64,000 nucleotides of DNA from Isochrysis galbana (lineage: Eukaryota > Haptophyta > Isochrysidales > Isochrysidaceae). The stretch spans positions 5,261,921 to 5,325,920 of the forward strand of contig CM030935.1 in the NCBI GenBank assembly GCA_018136815.1, given 5' to 3'. Below the pieces are notes generated by a model. It made no database searches, had not been told where the DNA came from, and was given only the letters and a program-made list of their open reading frames with translations. The number at the start of each line of letters is the position of its first letter. Position 1 is the first letter of the stretch. The translations under genes were made by a program, and so were the position numbers. Below are positions 34,001-44,544 of the stretch, piece after piece.

Positions 34001-37000
34001 GGAGGCAGTGTAGGCGGCGGCGGCGTGGGCGGCGGCGGCATGGGCGGCGGCGGCGTGGGCGGCGGTGGCATGGGCGGCGGCGGCGTGGGAGGGGGCGGCG
34101 GCGCCGAAGGTGGCCGTGAGGGCGGCGGCGGCTCGAGTGGTGGCTGTAACGGTGGCGGCAGCGTGGGTGGCGGCGGGGAAGGTGGCGGCGGTGGCGGCAA
34201 AGGCGGCGACGGTGGATGACCGGGGCTCTCGAGCGGGGGTGTGAAAGGCGGCCTCGCAGGCGAGGGCGGAGGCGGCAAGGAGGGCATCGGCGGCGGCGAC
34301 AAGGGCGGCACGGGTGGCGGCGACGGGTACAGGCACTCGAGCGGGCCGTCGTAGCAGTTGCCCTCGATGTTCTCCGCGCCTGCGGCGTACTGGTTTGTCT
34401 TGCCGAAATGGTCTCCGATCGACTTTGACCACAGGCAGCCGTCGAAGTGGCCCACGTCGACACCGAGCACGACGCGCGCAAACGGCGCGAGCACAGACGG
34501 GCCCCACTTGATCTTGTCGCTCGTCTCCCGACATGTCTCCGTCAGGCACACCGTGCCCGCGCCCAGAAAGATGATCAACGTGTTGCCCTTGTCCTCCTTG
34601 TTTTTCTGCGCCGGCGCGATGTCCTTCGAGCAATATGATTTCCAGCAGCCGTTGTCGCCCGCGTCGGCGGGCGACACGCCGCCCTGGTCAATCGCATACA
34701 CGTACTTTGTCTTAGCACCGCTCCCGTAGACGCAGCCGGACTCGCCACAGTACGAGAGAGCCTGAGCGAGCGAAACGAACTCGGACCATACGAACTCGGG
34801 GCCGTCGGTGCGCGGGTCGAGGTCGTGGCGGCCGCCGAATCGCACGTGGTCCGGATCGGTGACGCTGAAGCCGCCGCCCACGTAAGACTGCGGCCCCTTC
34901 TGCAGCGCGTTGAAGGTCTGCATGTAGAAGGGGAAGTCGGCATTGGTGGTGAACTCGCCACCGACGTGGATCGAGCGGAAGATGGTGCTGGCGGAGATCT
35001 GCGCGTCGCCCTCCGTGATGACCGAGAAGCCCGCGCGGGACGACGTGATGACAATACCATGCTTGTCCGTTGGGATGTTGCAGGAGCCCGGGGGGGGGGG
35101 GGGGCTCCTGGCGGCAGTGGTGGTTGGGGGGGCGGCGACGGCGTTGGCGGCGGCGGCGGCGGCGGCGAAGCCGGTTCGGGCGAGGGCGGCGGCGGCGGCG
35201 ACGGGCGCGGCGACGCGGGTGCGGGCGAAGGCGGCGGCGGGCTTGGAGGCGGAGAGGGATTGGGAGGCGGCGGCGGCGGAGAGGGGCTCGGCGGCGGTGG
35301 AGGTGCCGAGGGGTCGGGCGACTCGGGTGGCGGCGGGGGCGGGGGCGGGGGGTGGGGAGGGACCGAGGGGTCGGGCGCGGGGGGGGGAGGCGGCGGCGGC
35401 GCAGGCGGCGGCGGCGCGGGCGGGGGCTCGGGCGGCTGCGTTGGTGGCGGCGGCGCGGGCGGCGGCGCGGGCGGCGGCGAGGGCGGTGGTGACGGCGGCA
35501 TGTGAGGTGGAGGGGGCGAGGGCGTAGGCGGCGGAGGAGGCGAGGGCGAGGGCGAAATGAGCGGCGGCGAGGGCGAAGGTGGTGGTGGTGGCGTGGCCGG
35601 GAGCGGCGGCGAGGGTGGCGGCTGCTTTGGCAGCGGCGGCGGCGGCAAGGGCGATGGCGACGACGGGGGCGGGGGCGACGGCGATGGTGACGCGGGAGGC
35701 GCAGAGGGGGGTGGCGGCGGCGGCGAGTTGATCGCGGGGGGGCTTGGCGAGGGCGGCGGCGGCGGCCGAGAGGGATCGGGTGGTGGCGAGGGCGGTGGCG
35801 CGGGCGGCGGCGGCGAGGGCGGCAAGGGCGGGTCGGCCGATCGGTCGCATGGCAGCGGGCCTGTGTAGCAGTAGCCGTACACGTTGACAGGGTCGCCAAA
35901 GTTGTCGCCCACCGACTTTGCCCAGAGGCAGCCGCCGACAAAGCCCAAGTCGTCGCTGAGCACCACGCGTGAGTTGGGTGCGAGCACAGTAGGTGCCCAC
36001 CTGCTCCCCTTGTTGCCGTCGGTGCAAGTGCGCGAGAGGCACACGGTGCCCTCTCCGAGGAAGGCCACGAGAGAGAGCCCACGGTCCTCCTCACGAGCGA
36101 ACAGCGCCAGGTCCTCCATGCAGTACCGGATATGGCACGAGTTATCGGCTGGATCGGCCGGCGCACTGCCGCCCTGGTCGATGCCGTACACCGAGTAGAG
36201 CTGCGCGTCGACCACCTGATAGCAGCCGTCCGTGCCGCAGCTTCGCAAGCTCTGCGCGAGTTCCGCGACGTCAGCAAAATCGAGCGACGGGTTATCTGTG
36301 CGGATGCCGAGGCCGCCGACTATGAACTTGGCGAACCACCGCACATCAAGCTTGGCCACATATGATTGGGTCAAGGGAGCACGAGAGTTGATCTTCTGCC
36401 TATAGGGCGGGGTGGCGGCGTTCATGCTGAGGGTCCCGCCGATATGGATAGCTTGCCCGACCTCCTCGGCTGAGAGACTGGCGTCGCCTTCGGTGGCCAG
36501 CGAAATGGCGGCGTGGTCCCTGAGCAGGTTGCAGCTGCTGAGTGCGAGGTGGCGCTTCTGCCGCTCGAGCGCGCGCACGGTGGCAGGGCCGCCCGCCACC
36601 GACCGGAGCGAGGGTTGTGACGGCATCGGCGGCAGGAAAGCTCCGCCAGAGCCCGCGGTGACCGGGAGTGCCTTGGGGCGAATCGGCTCATAGGCAAAGA
36701 TGGTGCCCGAGCCCGGGCCGAGATGCGGGAGGAAGGTGTGTTTTGTGCTGGCGAGGGGTAGCACCAAGTAGGCGCGCTGGAAGAGGTTGGCTGCTAGGGC
36801 CGCCTCACGATCGGACAAGGGCGAGAGCGCGAGGGCGCAGCCAGTGCCGCCTGCCTCGTAGCAGCAGGGGCAGATCTCGTGGATGTCGGGCAGAGCGCAT
36901 AGCAGCTCGGGCTCGAGCGCAGCGCACGAGCTGAGTCTCGCGCGCAGCCGCACGTCGGCCGCGGCTTCCATATCACCTGCCGGCCAGCCGGCCGCCAGAC

Positions 37001-37795
37001 CGCCGTCCGAAAGGAGCGGTAGCGAGGCGCGGCCGAAGAGACCGAGCGCATCGACGGCGCCATCAGTGGCCGAGAGCACGATGCCACCGTCAGCCGAGTA
37101 ATAGGAGACGTACTTGCCCAGACCGATGCCCGGCTGGACGCGAAAGCAGCTAGTCGTGGGGAGCATCTCATCGGTGCCGGCGCTGCGGCACTCGCCCGCG
37201 ATAAATGCAAAGGTGAAGCTCGATGAGATGGTGAGGCATTCGTAGCCGCGCTTGAGCTGCTGCGACGGCTCGTGCTCGAGAAGGTCGAGCCACTCGCAGG
37301 GCCGCGTGCCAACACGGACCTGACAGGTGAGCAGGAGCGGGAAGGGGGTCAGCCGAGGCGTGCACGCGGGTGAGGGTGGAGGAGGCGGGCGCAGCGTGGT
37401 GCGGTTCGAGAGGGCAGGTGGGGGAAGGAAGCAGTTCAGCGAGCAAGGCGAGCGAGCAATGGGCGCGAGAGAGCGGCGACGCAAGCCACGTGGCCCGGCC
37501 GCCATCCCGTCCATGTCCTGCTGCATCCTTTCGCCCTCTTGCTGGCGTTGCCACTCCCCACTCCCCACTCTTGCTCCCCACTCCCCGCTCCCCGTGCGTG
37601 GTGGCGCGCCTGGCAGCCCTGCTCCGCCGTATCGAGGCCGCAGGCGAGCGGAGTCGCGGGCGGAGGCGGTGAGTCCGGCTCTGGCGTGGGCGGAGTGGGG
37701 GCTCTCCGCTTGGTGTGGGAAGGGAGGGGGAGGAGGTGAAGGGCAAAGACAGAGAGGAGGAGGAGGGGCAGGAGAGGTGGGAGGGGCCTCCGCAT
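21966..37795 (-). CDS. Giant modular proline-rich cell-surface membrane protein
   Basis: One gene of about 15.8 kb. A signal-peptide exon probably starts at 37795 (MRRPLPPLLPLLLLSVFALH); its intron is unresolved, with a plausible acceptor just before GTCCGTGTTGGC near 37320. Order: a divergent N-terminal module, four near-identical modules of about 250 residues, long SPPPP linkers, four Cys-rich modules, a membrane-proximal domain ending in RRLLLV, one membrane helix (SAILVISVCAICIPGALVAL, ending near 22120) and a cytosolic tail ending VMYEI. This is a type I topology with a huge extracellular part, about 5,200 residues. I infer a wall, scale or adhesion protein. The frame changes three times, each inside a G run (35092-35105, near 33660-33669, near 33450-33464), and each time by the same one-base shift. 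Confidence 0.75.
22930..24365 (-). repeat. Four Cys-rich modules in A-B-A-B order
   Basis: Each module is about 85-90 residues with eight cysteines and ends CxGGCxxCxYxxxNGRFGC. Type A begins ELDFTxKLTRLSG, type B ELQFxxVRxRRTG. Order along the protein: A (24362-24096), B (about 23975-23700), A (about 23580-23310), B (about 23190-22930), separated by short proline linkers. The alternation implies duplication of an A-B pair. I do not recognise the domain; it is not an evident pherophorin domain. Confidence 0.75.
24400..29640 (-). repeat. Proline-rich linker (SPPPP)n with higher-order repeats
   Basis: About 1,700 codons of PPPSPPPP/PPPTPPPP in the minus-strand frame, like extensin or hydroxyproline-rich glycoprotein spacers. 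The motif SFPPAVP...PPPPP recurs about nine times. Four of these, marked on the plus strand near 26606, 27471, 28405 and 29321, lie 0.87-0.93 kb apart, showing segmental duplication. The plus-strand GGGGEGGGG frames are antisense artefacts. Confidence 0.85.
29650..35088 (-). repeat. Four near-identical ~760-bp modules
   Basis: Copies at about 29650-30412, 31014-31771, 32690-33446 and 34330-35088, each from GSCNIPTDKHG to the CYDGPL(E/D)C end, separated by proline linkers of about 0.6-0.9 kb. Only a few bases differ: the two upstream copies have SSRAGF, the two downstream ones SSGAGF, and the third has a different C-terminal edge. A fifth, diverged relative lies at 35844-36540. The core (ISASTIFRSIHVGGEFTTNA) weakly recalls choice-of-anchor/adhesin folds; that link is an inference. 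Confidence 0.85.
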
Positions 37796-38049
37796 GCGTG
37801 CAGGGGGAGAGTGGGACGGTGGGACGGTTGGGGGAGCGGGAGGGGAGGGAGCTAGAGGGGGTGGGGGAGGGTGGAAGAGCTCTCTGTCGGCGCTGGCGGC
37901 TTCCTCGAAGGGCGGGGGAGGGGGTGGGGGACCGGAAGAGAAGAGAAGGAAGAGAGAGAAGTAGTTGGTTGCACGGGGCGGGAGACGGGGGGGGGGGGGG
38001 GAGAGAAGAGAGAGAGAGAGAAGAGAGAGAGAGAAGAGAGAGAGAGAGA

Positions 38050-38106
<57 letters not shown>

Positions 38107-38107
38107 T

Positions 38108-38157
<50 letters not shown>

Positions 38158-39580
38158 GAGAGAGAGGAGAGAGAGGAGAGAGAGGGGGGGGGGGGGATTG
38201 GGGGGGTCCCTCCCTACTCTTCCCTCAGTCTCATTCTCTCTCTTCTCTCGACTCTCTGCTCTCTCTTCTCCTCTCTCTCTTCTCCTCTCTCCTCTCTCTC
38301 CCTCTCTCCCTCTCTCTCTCTCTCTCTTCCCCCCTTCCTCCATCTACTCTCCCCTCTCTCTTCCCCCCCCTCTCCCTCTCCCTCTCCCTTCTTTCCCTCA
38401 AGAAGTATTCACATAAATCAGTGATTTGCTCACCTCTCTCAGCCGCCCGCGCCTCCAGTCTCCTAGCGAGGAAGACCATAATCTCAACACAGAAGAGAGA
38501 AAAGAACGCTGCGAGTACGTGAAGAAGACGAGGTGGGAGGTGGAGGCGGGAAGAGAGAGGTGAGGAGGCCATCGGAGGAGACGCCGTACGTCTCTCTCGT
38601 CGGGGGCCGTTTCATCCTCGCAACCCCCTCATTCGTGGGCAGCGAGAGAAGGAAGTCCCCCAGAAAATATAATCCAAACAGGCGTCTCTTTCACATGAGA
38701 GAGCCCTCATCCACCGGTAGTCGACTCGGCTCGAGAGGCTTGTAGGACCCCCGGAGACAGAAGAAAACCACCCCGATACGCGATAAGTCGCGCGCGCGCG
38801 CACCGCGCCGCCGTCGGTTTCAACCACCTCGAGCTCCATTCCCCCCCCCCCTCCCCACCACCACCACGGCGTTCCAACGGATTGGGCCGACGCAGCGCGC
38901 CTCTTCTCTCTCTCTCCCTACTCTTCTCTCTCTACTCTTCTCTCTCTTCTCTCCCACTCGGCGGATTTCTCCTCTCCTCGAGGGGGTCCCCCTCTTCTCT
39001 CTCTCCTCTCTCTCTCTCCTCTCTCTCCTCTCTCTCCTCTCTCTCCTCTCTCTCCTCTCTCTCCTCTCTCTCCTCTCTCCTCTCTCTCCTCTCTCTTCTC
39101 TCTCTCCTCTCTCTCCTCTCCTCTCTCTTCTCTCCCACTCGGCGGATTTCTCCTCTCCTCGAGGGGTTCCCCTCGGAAGGCTCCCTTCTCTCCTTCCACC
39201 CCTCTCCTCTCGTCGGCGCGACGGGGGCCCGAAACGACCGTTTCACGACGGCGGCTCAAGAAGGCCGTGCGCTTAATCGGGATCGCAATCAATGCTGAGA
39301 TGGACTCGCTATGGAAGACGGGCAGGCTCTCTCGTCGGGAGGGCCGGAGACACTCGAGACCACGGGCAGCGGCCGCCGACAATCGCAACCCAAAGCGGCT
39401 CTCTCGAGTCGCCGCCTCGCCGTCGTTGTCGTAGTCCTACTCGTGCTCGGCCTATTCCTAGTCCTAGAAGCGCCGTGAAGGGGACTCGGCCGGAAACCTT
39501 ATTCCTAGGGATAGTATTCTACTGATACACCATCTTTGTTGCTGTTAGGGGTTGGGGGGGGGGGGGGGGGGGGGGGGCGC
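37796..39580. repeat. Purine/pyrimidine simple-sequence upstream region
   Basis: Between the giant gene's presumed start and the next unit lie (GA)n-rich DNA at 37990-38195, TC-rich DNA at 38220-38400 on the same strand, and TCTC arrays at 38905-39135. The word CGGCGGATTTCTCCTCTCCT occurs twice (38959, 39140), so part of this is a tandem duplication. A G run of about 24 closes it near 39550-39577. No gene is supported. Confidence 0.8.
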
Positions 39581-39756
39581 ACACTTCTACGCGATATGCC
39601 CTATATTCTTAGACCGTGTCTACCCGCTACCCACCATTCGCATCACGCATCACCCGCATGTCGCCTGCTGCCTTGAATAAAAATTTTTTCCAACTGGGAA
39701 GGTGCTAGCTACTGGGAGGGGCGAATGTCGGCCGACGAGCGCAACCAGAAATACAT

Positions 39757-40140
39757 GTGCACGGTCCTCGCGTCCTCGCGTACGATCCCCTCTACAAGCC
39801 CGGGGTCTCTCGAACGCCAGGGGCTTACTGGAAGCTGCAGGAGATGGGCATCTCCGGGACGGGCAGTCTCGAGCTGGGCGACGCGAGTGGAGAGATCTTC
39901 TACATGACGAACATGGAGTTCCTCAAGCACTACTACAACACCTTCCCGGACTGCATGCCGGTTCCTGAAAGGGAGCCGGTTGAAGTACCTGATTCTTCGA
40001 CCACGGATGGCGATGGGGCTGCTGGCGGCGGCGCGAACCGGCCCACCGTGGATTCCATCGATCATGGGCCTCTCACCAACGACGAGTTCCAAGCGGGCGG
40101 GCGACGCGCTGGAGGCAACACCCAGCTCAACACGCACTAG
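39757..40140 (+). CDS. Hypothetical small protein or exon
   Basis: A 127-residue plus-strand frame with non-repetitive composition (YKPGVSRTPGAYWKLQEMGI, then EIFYMTNMEFLKHYYNTFPD) ending in a Gly/Asn-rich tail. The preceding frame at 39725 (MSADERNQKYMCTVL) may be an upstream exon, since it loses quality where this one begins. No family is recognised. Its position beside a hAT insertion leaves a transposon origin possible. Confidence 0.35.
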   Translation: MHGPRVLAYDPLYKPGVSRTPGAYWKLQEMGISGTGSLELGDASGEIFYMTNMEFLKHYYNTFPDCMPVPEREPVEVPDSSTTDGDGAAGGGANRPTVDSIDHGPLTNDEFQAGGRRAGGNTQLNTH

Positions 40141-40587
40141 CGTCTCGAAAGCGACACGCTTGCTACGAGCGGACCACATCGGGGCCAGCGACTCGCAGTC
40201 TTCGTGTGCACCATCAAAGATACAAGCGACACTGAGTGCGGGTGCAAACGCTCAGTGTGGCATCTGCACTGTTAAGATCCTGCCTCCGTCGCCTTGCCAA
40301 GACATTTCCTCTGCCTTCCTGCCGACTTCCTTGCCAGTTCCTTCCGCCCCGGCTTCCCGCTTGTCTCTAAATCGGTTTCACCGCATTACGACCAAGCTTA
40401 GTGGGGAAACTCCTCGTCCAGTTCCGTTACCCGAAAATCTCGTTCATCTCGTCGGGCCCTCGGGCCATCTAGTTCATCTCGTCGGGCCATCAAGGCCATC
40501 TCGTTACATCTCGTCGTCGGGCCATCAGGCCATCTCGTTACATCTCGTTCATCTCGTTACAATCCAAGCTGCGGCATGATTTCCACA
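40141..40587. repeat. Intergenic with CATCTCGT short tandem repeats
   Basis: No gene is supported. At 40437-40560 words such as CATCTCGTCGGGCC and CATCTCGTTACATCTCGT repeat in tandem. Confidence 0.6.
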
Positions 40588-40688
40588 GGGCGGTTCCTTG
40601 CACCGGCGATACCTAAACGCGCGACTTAGCCTAAAAACGCGAGGAGCACGCAAGGAGGTAAGCCAGGTGAGGGGCAAGCAGGCGACAA
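40588..40688. repeat. Dispersed repeat, left half (interrupted copy)
   Basis: GCGGTTCCTTGCACCGGCGA ... GGGGCAAGCAGGCGAC. It matches the left half of 50190-50440. Its right half resumes after the hAT insertion at 44751-44905. The 8-bp GGCGACAA at 40681-40688 is the target duplication. Confidence 0.85.
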
Positions 40689-40977
40689 TAGGGCTGTGAA
40701 CATGTTAGCCTAATATCTAGATATTAGGCTATCTACTTTCAAAAAGCACTATCTATATCTATCTAGATAGCGCTAGGGCACTATCTGTATCTATCTAGAT
40801 AGCTGTGGGCGCCAAACCTATTAATAAGCTATTAATAGGTCCCGCAAAGCCACAAAGGCCAGAGTGCGTGCTACGGTGTGGGGCGGTACAGAGGATGCCG
40901 CTACAAGGGATAGCGCACGCAAGACAGACAGCCCTCACACTCACGATCTCTCTCACTTTGCTGGCAAGGAGGCAGTG

Positions 40978-41106
40978 CTCCAAGGTAAAATCATACTGGG
41001 ATGCCTTAGCATTAGCATCGTCGTGCAGGCGCCCCGCATGCGAGAAAGCGCGCTCAACGCCCGTAGATGAGGCCTGCATATCGCCTTGTCGCAGGCGCTT
41101 GGCCAC
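40978..41106 (-). pseudogene. hAT transposase C-terminal remnant
   Basis: The minus-strand frame includes STGVERAFSHAGRLHDDANA and DFTLEHCLLASK, the hAT dimerisation motif. It is related to, but distinct from, the end of the intact transposase at 41669. It belongs to the outer element and marks its descent from an autonomous hAT. Confidence 0.8.
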
Positions 41107-41329
41107 TATGTGGTCTACCTCGTGCAAGGTGTTGTCCGCCTGCGCCACTCTCACTCCTCGCTTCCGCCCCCCCATCTCCCTCCACTGGCCCCGCCCGACG
41201 GCAACTTTTTCTGCCGCCTCTTTCTCCCGAACAAAAAAACATTTTCAACCGAACAAAAAACAAAATACACAGAAACACATGTATAGAGGTGTTGAATGGC
41301 CCTCTAAAAGCACCTGCGACCTGGGCTCA

Positions 41330-41400
41330 TGGCCTAGTGCTAGTGCGCAGTGCGCGGCGGCCTCGGGGTCATGGGTTCGAAAGCCTTGGGAGCCGCTGGC
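41330..41400 (+). other. Pol III promoter-like (SINE-like) segment, split
   Basis: TGGCCTAGTGC at 41330 resembles an A box, and GGTTCGA at 41374 a B box, 44 bp apart as in tRNA genes. The inner hAT inserted at 41400; on the far side the sequence continues (44553) to a T7 run at 44574-44580 that would act as a Pol III terminator. The T-arm does not pair well, so this is at best a tRNA-derived SINE head. Confidence 0.35.
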
Positions 41401-44400
41401 TAAGGCTGTGAATATGTTTACTTGTTACCATGTTAATAAGCTACCAAGTTGGCTTCCCAACTAACACCCGCAATGCTGTTAGCACAAATCAACTAATACT
41501 ATCTAACAAGATAGCCGAAGTCGTCTACCAATGTTAACACCCTATTAGTCCCCTTCGCCTTCGCGGCCCCCCTGTCGCAGTGCGGAACGAACGCACGAAC
41601 GAACGCGGACACAGACACAAGAGCACGCGCGGGGGAGCACATAGGACACAAGATGAGAGATTCAAAATTCAAAGCGCGTTGGCTGCTGCCAAGAGGCTAT
41701 GCTCCAATGTGGAGTCTGACTGAGCAGCCTTGAGGTCATCGTGCATCTTTCCTGCACGACTGAACATGCGCTCGACGCCCGCCGAGGACGCCGGACAACC
41801 GAGGTACTGCCGCGCCATCTTGGCCAGCGTCGGCAGACCGGCAGGCGTTCCCGAGGCCGGATCCGCAAGGTTGCTGTGATCGCGGGCCTTCCACCACGCG
41901 AGCACGTCCAAGTCCATATTCTTTTCGGCGTGGAGCATGAAGTAGCGCTCAAGTTCGTCCGTGGTTGCAACGTCGCCATCATCCGGCTCGTCCAAAGGTT
42001 CGTCGGGGACGAGTGGCGTCGAGAAGAACGAGCTCGCTGCCTGCCTCCCAGCCGCTGGCGTAAGCTTCTTGCTGGGCTTTTCACGAGGGGCTGAACTGGT
42101 GCCGGCAGCAGGTGCAGCGCTGTTAGTCTTCCACTCGTTGCCCCACACGCGCCGCAGTAGGGAAATGGCATGCTCACGCTCGAAGTCCAAGTTCGTGCCC
42201 GGAGCAAGCCCAGGGAAGTTGTAGCCCTTGAAGCGCGGGTCAAGGAGCGTGCACATGTCCAATGTTTCCCGCTGGGCGATGGGGAGTTCGTCGATCCAGC
42301 GCCGCTTGAAATCTTCGTGAAGGAGTTGGCGAGCGTGGCGCACTTGGTGATCAATTTGTCCCACGCGGAGCCACTGCTGGCCGGTCTCCTTGTGAGGCAG
42401 ACGCAGAGGCCCGTCTGCTGTGCCATCGATGAGGCGGTAGAGGTAAGGCAAAACAATCGAGATAGTGACGTAATTCGTGCCCTCGAGGTGCTTTGTCGCT
42501 TGTGCACACGGCGCGAGCACGGCCATGCTCTGCTCCAAGATCGTCCAATCCGCGTGCGTGAGGCGATTGTCCTTGTAAGCGTCATTTTTCGCCGCCTCGG
42601 AACCGAACTTGACGTCGTACATCTGCACAGCCTCGCGTTGCTCGAGGAACCATTCGGCCATCATGTATGACGAGAACCATCGCGTCGCTACATCTTGGAC
42701 GGGTTTCTTGATGGGGAGGCCAAGTTGCTTCTGAATCACCCCCAAGTCTTGGATGCCCGCGGTCGAGCGATGAAAATAGGCGACGATACCCTTGGCGCGC
42801 GCGAACGTCTGCTTAACTCCATTGGCCCCGGTGAAGCACTTGACGGAGAGCTCTATGGTGTGGTCGGCGCAGAATCCGCCGTCGAATCCCGTCCAACCCT
42901 TGACCATGTTCGAGGCGTTGTCTGACACCTTTCCGTGGAGAGCCTCGTACACAGTGCCCCCTTCACGCCACTTGATGCCCTGGCGCTGCAAAGCCTCAAC
43001 GGTCACATCGTCGATGGCCTTGCCCGTGTGCCGAGTCGTACCGAACGGTGTGGCGGCCACCAGCCACTCGTCGAGCACCCAGTTGGAGTTGATGCCGTAC
43101 ATGCAAATGCCCATGAGGGAGCAGCCCTTGTGCGACCAGATGTCTCCGGCCATAGATGGTTTGACGCCGTCCATCACCATGTTGCTAAACCAAACTTGGA
43201 CGCGCACTTGACCACTTGCCGAGAGCTTGAGGATGTTGTCAGCCACGTTGCGACGGTTTGGTGGCTTCCATGCGTCGCGCGTCAAGATGGAGATCATGTT
43301 GCGGAACGGCTCGTCCGTCTCGGGCAACGACACTGGCCTCGCCGACTTGACGAGCCAGCGAGCGCACGCCAAATCGCACTCAGCCTTGCGGGCGTCAGAG
43401 AACGCAGCCGCCTTAAGGGTGCGTTGGAACGAGTCGCCAATGCTCACGCCGGGGTCGGACACCTCGACGTTGAGGTAGCCCTTCAGCTCCTGGTAGGCGT
43501 TCTTGTGCTTGCCGGCGTGATGATTCCACAAGCTCGTCGGACCTGTCGATGCGTTGAGGACCGTGCCGCAGATCTTGGCCTTCTCACCTTGGCCTACCAG
43601 CTCTTGGCAAACGTAGTGCTTCGGCTTGGCGTTCGTGGACACGTCGGGCTTGTACCTCATCCATATGGCTGCCTTCTTCTTCCCTTCGAGTCCGGTGGCG
43701 GACTTGGAAATGGTTCCCTTCAACAGACTCTTTGAATCCGCACCGCCCGCATTGGCGGGGTGCAGCAGAGAGGCCCAGGTTGTTCGTGCCGAGCTGTCGG
43801 CCTCCTCATTGTCCAACGCCTTGTTCGTGTCCGCCTGCTTCTTCTTCCTCGCCCGCAGGTTCTCCGCGAAGTCCAGCATCTCCTTCCGCTGCTTGGCCTC
43901 GAACGCTGCCACGTCTTGCTCGATGCCGGCCAGGTTGGACAAGGGCTCCCAGGTGTCGTGCTTTTCGTCCGCGTAGCCCTTCCATGCGATCAGGTACACG
44001 GGGTGGCCGTTCTCCAGTTTGCGCGCCTTGATGCGGTCCACCTCGAACAACTCCTCGTCGGCGCTGCTCCCCTGACTCTTGCGCTTCCCCATGTTGCTAC
44101 TGCTTGTCGGGTTGCCGACGAAAAACCGAAAAATCAATGCTGGACTTGTGTCAGTAGTCTAGCGATACAAAAGTAGAACTTGATAAAAGCTGTTATTTTG
44201 TATATGACTTCTATTTCTATATTGTCTTCTACTATACTAACGCCGCAGCTCACGCCGCGGCTCTTCTTTCGTTTTCTCCTCAGTAGTACCAACCAAGCAA
44301 CAAGCAAGGGTACCTCAAGGGTCAAGCAAGCAAGGGCAAGGGCCCCTTAGCCCTTATTATAATACATACATATACCTGTACCGTTAACATGTTAACAAGC

Positions 44401-44544
44401 AAATACCGTTAATACCCCTCCTCAAAAGCACTAATACTATCTAATATGTTGGCGGCATGCTGCTAATACTATCTAATATGTTGGCTCTCGAGCACTAATA
44501 GGTTCAAACATGTTGGCTCCGATTGCAACCTATTCACAACCTTA
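41401..44544 (-). mobile_element. Inner autonomous hAT transposon, TSD CCGCTGGC
   Basis: Ends TAAGGCTGTGAATATG (left) and, inverted, TAAGGTTGTGAATAGG (right), flanked by CCGCTGGC at 41393-41400 and 44545-44552. At 3,144 bp with an intact transposase, perfect target duplication and conserved ends, it looks recently active. It sits wholly inside the outer hAT. Confidence 0.93.
41669..44092 (-). CDS. hAT transposase with N-terminal chromodomain
   Basis: About 807 residues from MGKRKSQGSS (an upstream Met at 44137 is less likely). The enzyme would cut out and reinsert the element. Domains in order: a chromodomain (FEVDRIKARKLENG ... WKGYADEKHDTWEP, about residues 15-70), a BED-type zinc finger (CQELVGQGEKAKICG ... 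HHAGKH, about 160-200), an RNase H-like catalytic core (GDIWSHKG, then VSDNASNM, CADHTIELSV and DVATRWFSS), and the C-terminal hAT dimerisation region (PASSAGVERMFSRAGKMHDD). The frame is uninterrupted. A chromodomain is usual in Ty3/gypsy chromoviruses but unusual in hAT enzymes; it may steer insertion to modified chromatin. Confidence 0.9.
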   Translation of the reverse strand: MGKRKSQGSSADEELFEVDRIKARKLENGHPVYLIAWKGYADEKHDTWEPLSNLAGIEQDVAAFEAKQRKEMLDFAENLRARKKKQADTNKALDNEEADSSARTTWASLLHPANAGGADSKSLLKGTISKSATGLEGKKKAAIWMRYKPDVSTNAKPKHYVCQELVGQGEKAKICGTVLNASTGPTSLWNHHAGKHKNAYQELKGYLNVEVSDPGVSIGDSFQRTLKAAAFSDARKAECDLACARWLVKSARPVSLPETDEPFRNMISILTRDAWKPPNRRNVADNILKLSASGQVRVQVWFSNMVMDGVKPSMAGDIWSHKGCSLMGICMYGINSNWVLDEWLVAATPFGTTRHTGKAIDDVTVEALQRQGIKWREGGTVYEALHGKVSDNASNMVKGWTGFDGGFCADHTIELSVKCFTGANGVKQTFARAKGIVAYFHRSTAGIQDLGVIQKQLGLPIKKPVQDVATRWFSSYMMAEWFLEQREAVQMYDVKFGSEAAKNDAYKDNRLTHADWTILEQSMAVLAPCAQATKHLEGTNYVTISIVLPYLYRLIDGTADGPLRLPHKETGQQWLRVGQIDHQVRHARQLLHEDFKRRWIDELPIAQRETLDMCTLLDPRFKGYNFPGLAPGTNLDFEREHAISLLRRVWGNEWKTNSAAPAAGTSSAPREKPSKKLTPAAGRQAASSFFSTPLVPDEPLDEPDDGDVATTDELERYFMLHAEKNMDLDVLAWWKARDHSNLADPASGTPAGLPTLAKMARQYLGCPASSAGVERMFSRAGKMHDDLKAAQSDSTLEHSLLAAANAL

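Noticed and set aside
41330..41400. Functional tRNA gene
   Set aside because: Box-like words are present, but the acceptor and T arms do not pair and the segment is split by a transposon.
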